Assembly: GCF_000732195.1 (NCBI RefSeq)
Contig: NZ_JNNU01000009.1
Span: forward strand, 186,001 to 250,000
DNA: 64,000 bases
From: Neorhizobium vignae
GTDB lineage: Bacteria; Pseudomonadota; Alphaproteobacteria; Rhizobiales; Rhizobiaceae
Reading direction: 5' to 3'
Part shown: positions 25,984 to 35,595 of the stretch, piece by piece
How the letters are laid out: each line of letters begins with the position of its first letter
Position numbering within the stretch: position 1 is the first letter of the stretch
The notes under the pieces: generated by a model
Databases searched by the model: none
Told to the model about the DNA's origin: nothing
Seen by the model: the letters and a program-made list of their open reading frames with translations, nothing else
Position numbers and translations under genes: made by a program

Positions 25984-27786
25984 ATGAGCACCCTCACCCG
26001 CTTCTCCGTTCAGCCGCTTTCGACCATGACCCGCCGTCTCGCCGATGTCGCCTCGGCCCGTCGCGACCCCGATCTGGTCATCCAGGGTGCGCGCGTGCTG
26101 TCCACCTATTCGGAGCGTATTCTCGACGGACGCGAGGTCTGGATCTCGGGCGGCCGCATCGCAGCCGTAAAACCGGCCGGCAGCTACCGGAACGGCTCGG
26201 CAAAGCTCTACGACGCCAAAGGCGGCATCATCGCTCCGGGCCTCGTCGATCCGCATATTCACATCGAATCCTCGATGGTCACAGCCTGCGCCTATGCCGA
26301 GGCAGCACTCCTCAACGGCACCACGACGATCTTCTGCGACAGCCACGAGATCGGCAATGTCATGGATGTCGCAGGCGTCGAGGCCATGCTCGAAGATGCG
26401 CGCCAGGCGCCCCTGTCGATCTTCCTCACTGTGCCGAGCACGGTGCCGGCCACGTCACCGGAACTCGAAACCGCCGGGGGTGACCTGACGCCCGCCAAGA
26501 TCGCCGCCCTCTTCGACAAATGGCCTGAGGCGGTGGCGCTTGGCGAAAAGATGGATTTCGTCCCCGTCGCCATGGGCGACGAGCGCAGTCATGCCATCCT
26601 TGCCGCAGCGCTCCAGCGCGGCCGGCCGGTCTCCGGCCATGTCTATGGCCGGGAATTCGTCGCGGCCTATGCTGCGTCCGGCGTCACCGATACCCATGAG
26701 GCAATCGACCGCGACATCGCCGACGACCTGCTCGAGGCCGGCGTATGGCTCTTCCTGCGCGGCGGCCCGCCGACGACGCCATGGCATTCGCTGCCGCATG
26801 CGATCAAGACGATCACCGAACTCGGCGCCTCGCATAAACGCGTCGCGGTCTGCACCGACGACCGCGATGCCGAGGACCTGCTCGCCTTCGGCCTCGACTG
26901 GGTAACGCGCGAAGCCGTCAAGGCCGGCATGACGCCGGAACAGGCTTGGGCCATGGGCTCGCTGCATGGCGCGACCCGTTTCGGCATGGAAGGCGAGATC
27001 GGCGGTCTCGGCGGCGGACGCCGCGCCGACCTCGTGCTTCTGACCGACGACCTGAAACCGGTCAGCACCTGGTATGGAGGCGAATTGGTGGTCGACAATC
27101 GCAAGATCACCCCGGTTCTCGATGAGGCACTTTCGAAGCCTTATCGCTACCCGGAGGCCGCCTATCATACCGTCAAGCTGCCGAAAAACCTCAAGTTGTC
27201 TCCCGATTTGCCGACCGACACCGTCACCGCCCATACCATCCGCACGGAGCTTCCCGGCATCACGCTCGGCCATGTCACGGTGACGCTCGAACCCGCGAAC
27301 GACTGGCAGGCGCATTTCGACCGTCATGACCTCTGCTTCGTCACCGTCGTCGAGCGGCACGGCAAGTCATCCGGCAATGTCGCGCACGGGCTGCTGAACA
27401 GTTTCGGCCTGAAAAAGGGCGCGGTCGCCTCCTCAGTCGGCCACGACAGCCACAATATCATCGTCGCGGGCACCAACGAGGCGGACATGCAGGTGGTACT
27501 GGACGCGATCGAAGAAACACAGGGCGGCGTCTGCGTCGTGATGGACGGCAAGGTGACGGCCATGGTGCCGCTGCCGATCGCCGGCCTGCTTTCCGACAAG
27601 CGCGTCCACGAGGTCGCAGACGAGGTGAAGGCCCTCAAGCTGGAATGGGAAAAGGCCGGCTGCACCATCGCCTATATGGGCTTCAACCTCATCCCGCTAT
27701 CGGTCATCCCCGAGATCCGTATCACCGACAAGGGACTTGTCCTGGTGCCGGAAATGGTAATCTCGCCGCTCTTCGAAAAGGCCTGA
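25984..27786 (+). CDS. ade: Adenine deaminase
   Basis: 600 residues, in the normal range for microbial Ade-type adenine deaminases, which convert adenine to hypoxanthine. Domain features are [15 protein letters not shown] (N-terminal beta domain), [14 protein letters not shown] (HxH metal site), [17 protein letters not shown], the [11 protein letters not shown] active-site Asp segment and a C-terminal cyclase-like domain with [16 protein letters not shown] 25984 is used; a reading from 25900 lacks support and ATG 26026 is a shorter alternative. It converges on the M20 peptidase with 12 bp between. Confidence 0.88.
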   Translation: MSTLTRFSVQPLSTMTRRLADVASARRDPDLVIQGARVLSTYSERILDGREVWISGGRIAAVKPAGSYRNGSAKLYDAKGGIIAPGLVDPHIHIESSMVTACAYAEAALLNGTTTIFCDSHEIGNVMDVAGVEAMLEDARQAPLSIFLTVPSTVPATSPELETAGGDLTPAKIAALFDKWPEAVALGEKMDFVPVAMGDERSHAILAAALQRGRPVSGHVYGREFVAAYAASGVTDTHEAIDRDIADDLLEAGVWLFLRGGPPTTPWHSLPHAIKTITELGASHKRVAVCTDDRDAEDLLAFGLDWVTREAVKAGMTPEQAWAMGSLHGATRFGMEGEIGGLGGGRRADLVLLTDDLKPVSTWYGGELVVDNRKITPVLDEALSKPYRYPEAAYHTVKLPKNLKLSPDLPTDTVTAHTIRTELPGITLGHVTVTLEPANDWQAHFDRHDLCFVTVVERHGKSSGNVAHGLLNSFGLKKGAVASSVGHDSHNIIVAGTNEADMQVVLDAIEETQGGVCVVMDGKVTAMVPLPIAGLLSDKRVHEVADEVKALKLEWEKAGCTIAYMGFNLIPLSVIPEIRITDKGLVLVPEMVISPLFEKA

Positions 27787-27798
27787 CCGGCGGCGGGA

Positions 27799-29196
27799 TC
27801 AGTCCGCAAGCTGGGCGAGGATACGCACCCACGAGCGGATGCCCTTGTGGAAGCTCGACAGGTCGTATTTCTCGTTCGGGCTATGAACGCGGTTGTCGAA
27901 ACGGGCAAAGCCGACTAGCAGCGCATCGCAGCCGAGCCGGCGCTTGAACTCGCCGATGATCGGGATCGAGCCCCCGGTTCCGGCAAGCGCCGCCTCGCAT
28001 TCCCATTCGGCGGAAAGCGCTGCGAGCGTCTTCGTCAGGAACGGGCTTTCGACCGGCATGACGGTGGCCGGCGCCAGGCCGAAATCCTTGAACGTCACCG
28101 AGCAATCCGCCGGGATGCGCGCCTGAACATGCGCCTTGAAAGCATCGCGGATCTTCTCCGGCACCTGCCCCTCGACCAGACGGAAGGAAATCTTGACGGT
28201 CGCCCTGGCCGGGATGACGGTCTTGAACCCCTCGCCGGTATAACCGCCGCTCATGCCGTTGATCTCGCAGCTCGGCCGCGCCCAGACCTGTTCGAGTACG
28301 GACCGCCCAGCCTCGCCCGCCGGAATATTCAGCCCGATATCGGCGAGAAAACCCTTCTCGTCGAACGGCAACCGATGCCACTGCGCCTTGATGGCCTCCG
28401 GCAGTTCCTTGACGCCGTCGTAAAAACCTTCGACCGCCACTCCGCCATCCGGCGTCCTCAGGCTCGATACGACATCCGACAGCACCTGCAGCGCGTTGCG
28501 GGCGGCATTGCCGAACATGCCGGAATGCAGGTCCCGGTCAGCACAAGTGATCTCGATCTCGGTGCTGTAGAGCCCGCGCAGCATGGTGGTCACGGCCGGC
28601 GTTTCGCGGTCCCACATGTCGGTGTCGCAGACATAGACCATATCCGCCTTCAGCTCGTCGGCGGTCGCATCGAGGAACGGCGCAAGGCTCGGGCTACCCG
28701 CCTCCTCCTCGCCCTCGAAAAGAATGCTGACTTGCACCGGCAGCTTGCCGGTCACCGCTTTCCAGGCGCGGCAGGCCTCGACGAAGGTCATCATCTGGCC
28801 CTTGTCGTCCGAGGCCCCGCGCGCGACGATCGCGGTATCGCCATTCGGCAACGGCTCCAGCCGAGGCTCGAACGGATCGCTGGTCCAGAGCGCCAGCGGA
28901 TCGACGGGCTGGACGTCGTAATGGCCGTAAAACAGCAGATGCGGCCCGGCCGCCTCCTTCTGGTGCGCGACGACCATCGGATGGCCCGTGGTCGGCCGGA
29001 CGGACGCATCGAAGCCGATCGAGGCGAGGTCGCGGCTCAGCCATTCGGCAGCGGCCTTGCATTGGTCGCGATAGCCGGGATCGGTGGAGATGCTCGGAAT
29101 GCGGATGAGATCAAAGAGGCGCGCGAGGCTCTTGTCGATATCGGCATCGACCAGAGCCAGCACGGCATCGATTTCGTCACTGGATAGTCTCGGCAT
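27799..29196 (-). CDS. M20 family dipeptidase/metallopeptidase
   Basis: 465 residues. The M20 zinc-site motifs are FYGHYDVQPVDP (metal His and catalytic Asp), ARGASDDKGQ, FEGEEEAGSP (catalytic Glu-Glu) and VHSPNEKYDL near the C-terminus; the lid domain begins after DLHSGMFG. The arrangement fits carnosinase-like dipeptidases (CNDP/DapE superfamily). It lies downstream of nadC on the same strand with an 88-bp gap, so it may or may not share that transcript. Confidence 0.87.
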   Translation of the reverse strand: MPRLSSDEIDAVLALVDADIDKSLARLFDLIRIPSISTDPGYRDQCKAAAEWLSRDLASIGFDASVRPTTGHPMVVAHQKEAAGPHLLFYGHYDVQPVDPLALWTSDPFEPRLEPLPNGDTAIVARGASDDKGQMMTFVEACRAWKAVTGKLPVQVSILFEGEEEAGSPSLAPFLDATADELKADMVYVCDTDMWDRETPAVTTMLRGLYSTEIEITCADRDLHSGMFGNAARNALQVLSDVVSSLRTPDGGVAVEGFYDGVKELPEAIKAQWHRLPFDEKGFLADIGLNIPAGEAGRSVLEQVWARPSCEINGMSGGYTGEGFKTVIPARATVKISFRLVEGQVPEKIRDAFKAHVQARIPADCSVTFKDFGLAPATVMPVESPFLTKTLAALSAEWECEAALAGTGGSIPIIGEFKRRLGCDALLVGFARFDNRVHSPNEKYDLSSFHKGIRSWVRILAQLAD

Positions 29197-29284
29197 CTCG
29201 CACTCCTTGTCCGTTCTGTGTTCCAGATCAAGGATGTAGCATTGTTTTCAATGGCTCCGGAAGCGTCTAGCGCCGTCGGCCACC

Positions 29285-30142
29285 CTAATTTGCAGACCTG
29301 AAATCGAGCCCGATATCCAGCGTCGGCGCACTATGGGTGATCCATCCGATGGAGAGCAGATCGACGCCCGAAGCGGCCACGGCTGCGGCCGTCAACGGCG
29401 TTATGCCGCCGGACGCCTCGGTGATCGCCCGGCCCGCGACGATGCCGACAGCCTCGCGAAGCTCACCCGGCGTCATGTTGTCGAGCAGCACCGCGTCGAC
29501 GCCCACGTCCATGGCTTCATGAAGCTGTTCGAGTGTATCCACTTCCACTTCGATCTTCACCATATGCCCGACGCCTGCCTTGGCGCGGCGGATGGATTCG
29601 GCAATTCCACCGGCAATCGCCACGTGATTGTCCTTGATCAGCACGGCGTCATAGAGCGCAAAGCGATGGTTCATGCCGCCACCGGCGCGCACCGCATATT
29701 TTTCCAGCGCGCGAAGCCCCGGCGTGGTCTTGCGGGTGCAGACGACGGAAGCTCTTGTGCCTTCGATCGCCGCGACGATGCCGGCCGTGACGCTGGCGAT
29801 GCCGGAGAGATGGCCGAGAAAGTTGAGGGCTGTGCGTTCCCCGGTCAGAAGGCCTCGGGACGGGCCTTCGATCGTGGCGATTACGTCACCCGGCTTCACC
29901 GCCCCGCCGTCCTCGACATGGCGGGTCATGACGATCTTCGGATCGACGAGCTGGAATGCCAGTTCCGCCGCATCGAGGCCTGCGATGACGCCGGCCTTGC
30001 GGGCGGCCATGACAACCGTCGAGCGATGATCGGCCGGAATGACCGCCGTCGAGGTGACGTCCCCGGCAAGGCCAAGGTCTTCCAGAAGTGCGGCGCGCAC
30101 CGGCGGTTCGACGAGAAGTCGCGGAAGGGCAGCAAGGGTCAT
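29285..30142 (-). CDS. nadC: Nicotinate-nucleotide pyrophosphorylase (carboxylating)
   Basis: 285 residues, usual length for NadC. EDLGLAGDVT near the N-terminus, VCTRKTTPGLRALEKYAV, GGMNHRFAL, LIKDNH and KIEVEVDTLEQL are the family's substrate and PRPP-binding motifs. It converts quinolinate and PRPP to nicotinate mononucleotide in de novo NAD synthesis. It is the last gene of the nadABC operon, starting 3 bases after the nadB stop. Confidence 0.94.
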   Translation of the reverse strand: MTLAALPRLLVEPPVRAALLEDLGLAGDVTSTAVIPADHRSTVVMAARKAGVIAGLDAAELAFQLVDPKIVMTRHVEDGGAVKPGDVIATIEGPSRGLLTGERTALNFLGHLSGIASVTAGIVAAIEGTRASVVCTRKTTPGLRALEKYAVRAGGGMNHRFALYDAVLIKDNHVAIAGGIAESIRRAKAGVGHMVKIEVEVDTLEQLHEAMDVGVDAVLLDNMTPGELREAVGIVAGRAITEASGGITPLTAAAVAASGVDLLSIGWITHSAPTLDIGLDFRSAN

Positions 30143-30145
30143 TTG

Positions 30146-31687
30146 TCAGGCACTCCGGGCAAGGGGATGGGAGGCGGTAGCGCGGGCAATTTCCAGCGCG
30201 TCGGCGAAGCACATCTGCCGCCTCTCCGCATAGGCGAGCTTCAACGGGAAATCGGTGCGGGCATGCGCACCGCGGGATTCTTTTCTGAGCGAGGCGAACA
30301 CGGCGATCAGCAGCGCAACGATCGCCGGATCGGCGGCCGCTCCTTCACTCTCGACGAGCGGCAGCAGGGAGGCGATCGCACCATGGATGGCGCCGGCATT
30401 TCTGAGGACGCCGAGATGCCGAGATACGATCGGCCGCACCGCGGAAATGTCCGCCGGCGCCGGCAGCGCGGCATCGACAAGCCGACGCGCAATTTCGGCG
30501 GAGGTCGCCGAAAGATCCTGCGCGGCCCGCATGCCCAAAACGGCCGCCTCGAGCAACGAATTGCTGGCCAGCCGGTTGGCGCCGTGCAGGCCGGTCGAGG
30601 CCGCCTCCCCGACCACCCACAGCCCTCGCAACGAGCTGCGCCCGTTCACGTCGGTCGCCACCCCGCCCATGTGGTAATGAACGGCGGGGCGAACCGGAAT
30701 GAGGTCGGAATTGGGATCAACGCTCGCCTCCCGGCAGAGCGCGTCGATCGCCGGGAAACGGCTCGAGAAACCGCTTCCAAGCGCCGGCCGGGCATCGAGG
30801 AAGACGCGACCACCCCGGGCAATCTCGGCGCTGATCGCCCGTGCCACGATATCGCGCGCAGCAAGTTCGGCACCCGGTTCGCGGGCGAGAAAACGCTCGC
30901 CCTTTTCGTTGACCAGCACCGCGCCCTCGCCGCGTACCGCTTCACTCACCAGAGCCAGCGGCCGTCGCTGCGAGTCCAGCGCCGTCGGGTGGAACTGTAC
31001 GAATTCCATATCCGCAAGCACCGCACCGGCGCGCGCAGCAAGCATGACGCCCTGGCCGAAATTGCCGGTGGGGTTGGTGGTCGCGTCATACAACCCGCCG
31101 AGACCGCCGGTCGCCAGAACCACCCGCTCGGTCGGAACAACAACCGCTCCCGAGCCCGCCGCGCAGAGCAGGCCGGAAACCGCATCGTCATTTGTCAAAA
31201 GCCGACGAGCCTCGACGCCATCAAGCACCGTAATCGACGGCGTCCTGGAAACGGCCTCGACCAGAGCCTGGACGATCGCCGCACCCGACCCGTCGCCTGC
31301 CACATGCACGATTCGGCGCCGCGAATGGGCAGCCTCCAGGCCAAGCGAAAGCGAGCCGTCGGCGACCCGGTCGAAACGCACACCGAATTTTTCCAGGATG
31401 GCAATGGCGTTCGGGGCTTGCCTCAGGATCGAAGCCGCCACAGTCGGATCACAAAGTCCGTCACCGGCGGCGAGCGTATCCGCCAGATGCAGATCCGCAC
31501 TGTCGTCGGCACCGAGGCTTGCGGCAATGCCGCCCTGCGCCCAGGCACTCGACGTTTCCGCGCCCAGCGCGGCGCGGGTGATCAGGACGACGGGCTGCGG
31601 CGCCAGGGTCAACGCCGTCACCAGCCCCGCCAGACCGCTGCCGACGATCGCGACGCGGCCGGCGAGATGGTCTAAAATCTCGGTCAT
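30146..31687 (-). CDS. nadB: L-aspartate oxidase
   Basis: 513 residues. The N-terminal dinucleotide motif [39 protein letters not shown] and [16 protein letters not shown] are hallmark flavin and substrate segments of NadB. It oxidises L-aspartate to iminoaspartate for NadA. Its start overlaps the nadA stop (31684-31687), so translation is coupled. Confidence 0.94.
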   Translation of the reverse strand: MTEILDHLAGRVAIVGSGLAGLVTALTLAPQPVVLITRAALGAETSSAWAQGGIAASLGADDSADLHLADTLAAGDGLCDPTVAASILRQAPNAIAILEKFGVRFDRVADGSLSLGLEAAHSRRRIVHVAGDGSGAAIVQALVEAVSRTPSITVLDGVEARRLLTNDDAVSGLLCAAGSGAVVVPTERVVLATGGLGGLYDATTNPTGNFGQGVMLAARAGAVLADMEFVQFHPTALDSQRRPLALVSEAVRGEGAVLVNEKGERFLAREPGAELAARDIVARAISAEIARGGRVFLDARPALGSGFSSRFPAIDALCREASVDPNSDLIPVRPAVHYHMGGVATDVNGRSSLRGLWVVGEAASTGLHGANRLASNSLLEAAVLGMRAAQDLSATSAEIARRLVDAALPAPADISAVRPIVSRHLGVLRNAGAIHGAIASLLPLVESEGAAADPAIVALLIAVFASLRKESRGAHARTDFPLKLAYAERRQMCFADALEIARATASHPLARSA

Positions 31688-32655
31688 ATGGCGAGCATCC
31701 TCTCGACCGCACGGCGGGCGGCGACCGCGATCGACGGATCGACGGTCACCTCGTGCCGGTTCTCCTCCAGCGCCTTGCGGATGTTCGACAACGTGATCCG
31801 CTTCATGTGCGGGCAGAGATTGCAGGGCCGCACGAATTCCACATCCGGATGATGCACGGCGACATTATCGCTCATCGAGCATTCCGTCAGAAGCACGACG
31901 CGGGCCGGCTTCTTCTGGCCGACGTAGTCCGACATAACGGCAGTCGAACCGGCAAAATCGGCCTCGGCCACCACTTCCGGCGGGCATTCCGGATGCGCCA
32001 GAACCACGACGCCCGGATGTGCCTCGCGCAGATCGCGGACATCCTGCGCGTTGAACAGCTCATGCACCTCGCAATGGCCGTGCCAGGCGATGATCCCGAC
32101 ATTGGTTTCCCGTGCCACGTTCTGCGCCAGGTATTCGTCCGGGATCATCAGCACTTTCGGAACGCCGAGCGATTCCACCACCTGCTTGGCATTGCCGGAG
32201 GTGCAGCAGATATCGGACGCCGCCTTCACCGCCGCGGAGGTGTTCACATAGGTGATAATCGGCACGCCCGGATGCGCCTGCCGCAGCAGAGCGATATCTT
32301 CCGGCGTGATCGAATCCGCCAACGAACAGCCCGCCGCCATGTCCGGGATCAGCACCGTCTTGGCCGGGTTCAGCAGCTTCGCCGTCTCCGCCATGAAGTG
32401 AACGCCCGCGAGCACGATCACATCCGCATCCACGTCGATCGCCTTGCGGGCGAGCGCCAGGCTGTCGCCGACGATATCCGCAACGCCATGGAAGATTTCC
32501 GGCGTCTGGTAGTTGTGAGCGAGGATGACGGCGTTGCGGGTGCGCTTGAGCTCAAGGATCGCCGCGACATCCGCCTCGTAGCTCATCCATTCCGCCTTCG
32601 GAATGACGCGGCTGACACGATCGTAAAGCGAGGAAACCGAAACCGGAGAATTCAT
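31684..32655 (-). CDS. nadA: Quinolinate synthase A
   Basis: 323 residues. [46 protein letters not shown], the AHPECPPEV segment and [13 protein letters not shown] cover the active site and the three Cys that hold the 4Fe-4S cluster. It condenses iminoaspartate with dihydroxyacetone phosphate to quinolinate. SD AAGGAG lies 6 bases before the ATG. Two operator-like boxes and a TTGACA promoter lie in the 68 bp upstream. Confidence 0.94.
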   Translation of the reverse strand: MNSPVSVSSLYDRVSRVIPKAEWMSYEADVAAILELKRTRNAVILAHNYQTPEIFHGVADIVGDSLALARKAIDVDADVIVLAGVHFMAETAKLLNPAKTVLIPDMAAGCSLADSITPEDIALLRQAHPGVPIITYVNTSAAVKAASDICCTSGNAKQVVESLGVPKVLMIPDEYLAQNVARETNVGIIAWHGHCEVHELFNAQDVRDLREAHPGVVVLAHPECPPEVVAEADFAGSTAVMSDYVGQKKPARVVLLTECSMSDNVAVHHPDVEFVRPCNLCPHMKRITLSNIRKALEENRHEVTVDPSIAVAARRAVERMLAI

Positions 32656-32668
32656 GAACCGCTCCTTT

Positions 32669-32687
32669 TATACTCGAAGTGAGTATA
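32669..32687. promoter_or_regulatory. NrtR-like operator 1 upstream of nadA
   Basis: TATACTC-gaagt-GAGTATA is a perfect 7+7 inverted repeat with a 5-bp spacer, 14 bp before the nadA start and downstream of the proposed -10. It is the stronger of two related boxes and lies directly beside nrtR, whose product is the obvious binder. Confidence 0.65.
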
Positions 32688-32697
32688 TCCGGCGCAA

Positions 32698-32727
32698 AGA
32701 GATATTCTCGATTCGAGTTTATGTCAA
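32698..32727 (-). promoter_or_regulatory. nadABC promoter
   Basis: On the minus strand TTGACA (32727-32722) is followed after about 17 bp by TATCTC. The -35 is perfect and the -10 is weak. The -35 overlaps the nrtR stop codon at 32724-32726, so nadABC has its own promoter inside the end of the upstream gene. Confidence 0.5.
32703..32721. promoter_or_regulatory. NrtR-like operator 2, inside the nadA promoter
   Basis: TATTCTC-gattc-GAGTTTA matches box 1 at 12 of 14 arm positions with the same spacer. It sits 34 bp (about three helical turns) from box 1 and fills the spacer of the nadA promoter, so bound protein should block RNA polymerase. Confidence 0.6.
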
Positions 32728-33626
32728 TTGCGTGAAAGCGGAAGTTTCGAACCGGACAGCGCGCGCTCTTCGAGGACCGCATGACGGTAGCGGAAGAGTT
32801 TGGCCGGCCGGCCGCCGGTCTCGCTGGTCGCCTCGCCTGTTTCCTCGATCAGCTCCTGCTGGTCGATCAGCCGGCGAAAATTCGGCTTGTGCAGGGTGAG
32901 GCCCGCCAACGCCTCGACCGTGCGCTGCAATTGCGACAGCGTAAAGCTCTCCGGCATCAATTCGAACACCACCGGACGGTATTTGATCTTAGCCCGAAGC
33001 CGCGCGATCCCGGTCGCGAGGATACGGCGGTGATCGGCAAACATCGAACGGCCGAAACTTTTGGCCGGCGGGCAACCGGCCTCGGTCACCAGCCCCGCCT
33101 CGTACATCAGCTCATACCGCTGCAGGCCGAGATCCTCGTTCCAGGCAGCACCATCGAGGCCGAAGGCGAAATCGACGCGGCGCTGGCGGTGTTCCCGGCG
33201 CGCCGTTTCCGAGGCGACCCAATCCTGCAGGCGGCGAGTGATTGCGGCCAGGATCTCCGGCCTCCCCCCGCGATGGTCTTCCCAGGGGAAATATTCGTAC
33301 CAGCCGTGCCAGCCGGGTTTTCCGGCTCCGGGTGCGGCCTGTTCGCGGACGAGGCCGAGATAGCTGATCGAGATCGTCCGCCCCTCGGCATCCTCATGGG
33401 TCCGGTCGCGGTCGGCGAAGGTATAGAGCTGTTCGAGATAACCGAGCGGATGGCCCGTCTGGTCCCCCACCCATTCCCGCAGCCCGGCCTGAAGGCTCCT
33501 GTGGCCGAGCTCGAAAGGCCCCGACGGCAGCGCATCTCCGGAGCGAACCGTCATCACGCGCGGCTCGTCGCCTGTGACGGCGGAAAGAACCGCGATCAGT
33601 TCCGCATGGGCAAGTCCGATGGTCAA
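32724..33626 (-). CDS. nrtR: NrtR family (NUDIX-related) transcriptional regulator of NAD synthesis
   Basis: 300 residues. The N-terminal two-thirds is a NUDIX-like domain without a complete catalytic Nudix box (YLEQLYTFADRDR segment typical of NrtR), and the C-terminal winged helix contains FTLSQLQRTVEAL, NFRRLI and GRPAKLFRY. NrtR repressors sense ADP-ribose-type NAD metabolites. Its place directly upstream of nadABC, whose promoter carries two matching palindromes, supports the call. The start is TTG 33626 with CGGAG 5 bases upstream. Confidence 0.85.
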   Translation of the reverse strand: MTIGLAHAELIAVLSAVTGDEPRVMTVRSGDALPSGPFELGHRSLQAGLREWVGDQTGHPLGYLEQLYTFADRDRTHEDAEGRTISISYLGLVREQAAPGAGKPGWHGWYEYFPWEDHRGGRPEILAAITRRLQDWVASETARREHRQRRVDFAFGLDGAAWNEDLGLQRYELMYEAGLVTEAGCPPAKSFGRSMFADHRRILATGIARLRAKIKYRPVVFELMPESFTLSQLQRTVEALAGLTLHKPNFRRLIDQQELIEETGEATSETGGRPAKLFRYRHAVLEERALSGSKLPLSRN

Positions 33627-33641
33627 GCAAACTCCGGGGTA

Positions 33642-33682
33642 CGTAACGTGGAAAGCCTATCTGGCATGGAAATCACGTTACG
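33642..33682. repeat. Inverted repeat upstream of nrtR
   Basis: CGTAACGTG (33642-33650) and CACGTTACG (33674-33682) are exact reverse complements, 23 bp apart, in the 97-bp gap between thiY and nrtR. It may be an operator for nrtR or a weak transcription-end hairpin for the thi operon; it does not resemble the NrtR-like boxes. Confidence 0.45.
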
Positions 33683-33723
33683 CGAACCACGGAGCTCAAA
33701 TCAAACGATATCAGCAACTTGGC

Positions 33724-34668
33724 CTATTTGATTTCGACCGCGAGCTCCCCGATCGGCGGCACGGTCTTGATCAGTCCCATTTCCTGCATGAAGGCGGCGA
33801 AACGCTGGTAACGGCCCTGGTCGAGCGCGGCCGGGCGCTTGGCGAAGCGCGGCAGGGTGTCGAAGAATGCCGTGCGGTTCAACTCGTCATCAAGGTTAGG
33901 ATAGGCCTTGATGAAAAGCTGCCAGGCCTCCTGCGGGTGGTTGGTGATGTAGATCGAGGCCTGTTCGACGGCATGCAGGAAGCGCGGCAACCGGTTGTCG
34001 GCGGCAGAATCGCGGCGGGTGACGAAGATCAGTTCGTCATAGGCCGGCACGCCGTGCTCCTCCGGGAAAAACGCGCGTCCCGGATGGCCTTCCAGCTTCA
34101 TCTGGGTCAGCTCGAAATTGCGGAACCCGCCGAGCGTCGCATCCACCTTGCCGCCGATCAGCGACGGCGACAGGGAGAAGTTGACGTTGATCAGTTCCAC
34201 GTCGCCGTTGGAAAGACCTTCCGAGGCCAGCATGCGCTTCAGCATGGCATCCTCGAAGCCGGTGACGGAAAAGCCGACCTTCTTACCCTTCAGGTCCTTG
34301 AGGCTCTTGATCGGGCCGTCCGCCAGAACCGTGACGGTGTTGAGCGGGGTTTCGACCAGTGTGCCGAACCGCACCAGCGGCAGGCCGGCTTCGTGGTCGA
34401 GGTAGAGATTGGGCTGGTAGTGGATTCCGATATCCGCCTGGCCGGCAGAAACCAGCCGCGGCACCGCCGACGGATCGGATGGCGCGATAAGCTCGACATC
34501 GAGATTGGCATCAGCAAACAGGCCGCGCTGCTGGGCGATCACCATCGGCGCATGGTCTGGATTGACGAACCATTCAAGCAGCACGCTGAGCTTGTCGGCC
34601 GCCTGTGAGGGCCCGGGCGCGGCAAGGCTTGCCAGCGCGATGAAGGACGCGGTGAGAATACGGATCAT
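33724..34668 (-). CDS. thiY: ABC transporter substrate-binding protein for thiamine pyrimidine precursor (ThiY-like)
   Basis: 314 residues. A Sec signal (hydrophobic stretch to SQA-AD, about residue 22) precedes an NMT1/THI5-like domain: LLEWFVNPDHAPMVIAQQRGLF, AVPRLVSAGQADIGIHYQP and KKVGFSVTGFED. The N-terminal WFxNPDHAP motif is typical of ThiY, which binds formylaminopyrimidine/HMP. The TPP riboswitch ahead of the operon supports a thiamine role strongly. ATG 34668 overlaps the permease stop; a longer reading to 34878 would run into the permease and is rejected. Confidence 0.87.
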   Translation of the reverse strand: MIRILTASFIALASLAAPGPSQAADKLSVLLEWFVNPDHAPMVIAQQRGLFADANLDVELIAPSDPSAVPRLVSAGQADIGIHYQPNLYLDHEAGLPLVRFGTLVETPLNTVTVLADGPIKSLKDLKGKKVGFSVTGFEDAMLKRMLASEGLSNGDVELINVNFSLSPSLIGGKVDATLGGFRNFELTQMKLEGHPGRAFFPEEHGVPAYDELIFVTRRDSAADNRLPRFLHAVEQASIYITNHPQEAWQLFIKAYPNLDDELNRTAFFDTLPRFAKRPAALDQGRYQRFAAFMQEMGLIKTVPPIGELAVEIK

Positions 34669-35447
34669 GATTTGACGGAACTCCCTGATGCGGATGAGGA
34701 TGAAGGGTCGGCTTCGCTGGCCCAGGGGGCGAGCCCGGCGGTCAGCCGGTCGATGAGAAGCCTGAGAATGAGGGTGAGAATGGCGAGGACGGTCATGGCC
34801 GCGAATACCGTGTCGGTCTGCATGCGCGCATTGGCCTGGACCATGACGAAGCCGAGTCCGCCGGACGCCCCGACCCACTCGCCGACGACGGCTCCGAGTG
34901 GCGCCAGCGGTGCCGCGACCCTGAGGCCTGAGACGAGGCTCGGTATCGCCAGCGGCACCCGCATCGAGACCAGCGTCTGCCAGTGACTTGCCCCCTCCAG
35001 GGAGACGGCGTCGAGGATTTCCTCATCGGTGCGGCGAAGACCGTCGGCAAAGGCCGATGCGACCGGAAAGAAGATGATGATCGTCGTCATCGCCACTTTC
35101 GAGGCGAGGCCGAAACCCAGCCAGAGAACCAGGATGGGGGCCAGCACGAAGACGGGAAAGGCCTGCAGGATCAGCACCATCGGCCAGACCAGACGGCCAA
35201 ACCGCGGCAGCGCTGCGACGCCGAACGCCGTGGCGATGCCGAGGCCAGCACCGATCACCAGCCCCAGCGCGATTTCCGTCAGCGTGACGAGACTGTTTTG
35301 CAACAGGAAACCCGGCTGCCGCAGAAAGGCGGACGCGACAGCAATGGGAGACGGCAGAATATAGCGAGGCGGAGCAAACAGCCAGACGCCCGCTTGCCAG
35401 AGGGCGACAAGCAAGACGAGGCCGATGACCGCGTGGGAGGCGCGCAT
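34665..35447 (-). CDS. thiX: ABC transporter permease for thiamine pyrimidine precursor (ThiX-like)
   Basis: 260 residues from ATG 35447, six membrane helices, with the SsuC-like cytoplasmic loop LDAVSLEGASHWQTLVSMRVP. It is the membrane partner of ThiY. The frame stays open to a TTG at 35498, but that codon has no SD; ATG 35447 follows the stop of a short leader ORF by 4 bases and could be reached by coupling. No ATPase (ThiZ) gene accompanies thiXY here, so it must be supplied from another locus. Confidence 0.83.
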   Translation of the reverse strand: MRASHAVIGLVLLVALWQAGVWLFAPPRYILPSPIAVASAFLRQPGFLLQNSLVTLTEIALGLVIGAGLGIATAFGVAALPRFGRLVWPMVLILQAFPVFVLAPILVLWLGFGLASKVAMTTIIIFFPVASAFADGLRRTDEEILDAVSLEGASHWQTLVSMRVPLAIPSLVSGLRVAAPLAPLGAVVGEWVGASGGLGFVMVQANARMQTDTVFAAMTVLAILTLILRLLIDRLTAGLAPWASEADPSSSSASGSSVKS

Positions 35448-35451
35448 GATG

Positions 35452-35517
35452 CTACGCGTCGAACCTAGACGCGACGGCCGGATATCCTTTTGGGACAACG
35501 GAAAGGATGAATGTCAT
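35452..35517 (-). CDS. Riboswitch-controlled leader ORF upstream of thiX
   Basis: A 21-codon ORF (MTFILSVVPKG..., ending RFDA) starts at ATG 35517 with GGAG 8 bases upstream and ends with TAG at 35454-35452, 4 bases before the preferred thiX ATG. Its SD is the one blocked by the riboswitch expression platform. It may be a coupling leader; a frameshift that once joined it to thiX is an alternative. Confidence 0.5.
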   Translation of the reverse strand: MTFILSVVPKGYPAVASRFDA

Positions 35518-35522
35518 CGGTC

Positions 35523-35552
35523 GATCTCCAGATCAAATCAATCACGGAGATC
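35523..35552 (-). promoter_or_regulatory. SD-sequestering stem of the TPP riboswitch
   Basis: On the transcript GATCTCC (35552-35546) can pair perfectly with GGAGATC (35529-35523), which contains the SD of the leader ORF. A 16-base loop separates the arms. This looks like a translational expression platform: with TPP bound the SD would be hidden. Confidence 0.6.
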
Positions 35553-35595
35553 CAGGTGAAGCGGAGAAGAGAAAAATCGTCGGATGACGCCTATT

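Noticed and set aside
29333..31675. 780-codon plus-strand frame opposite nadB and nadC
   Set aside because: It is antisense to two unmistakable enzymes and has no domain likeness or SD.
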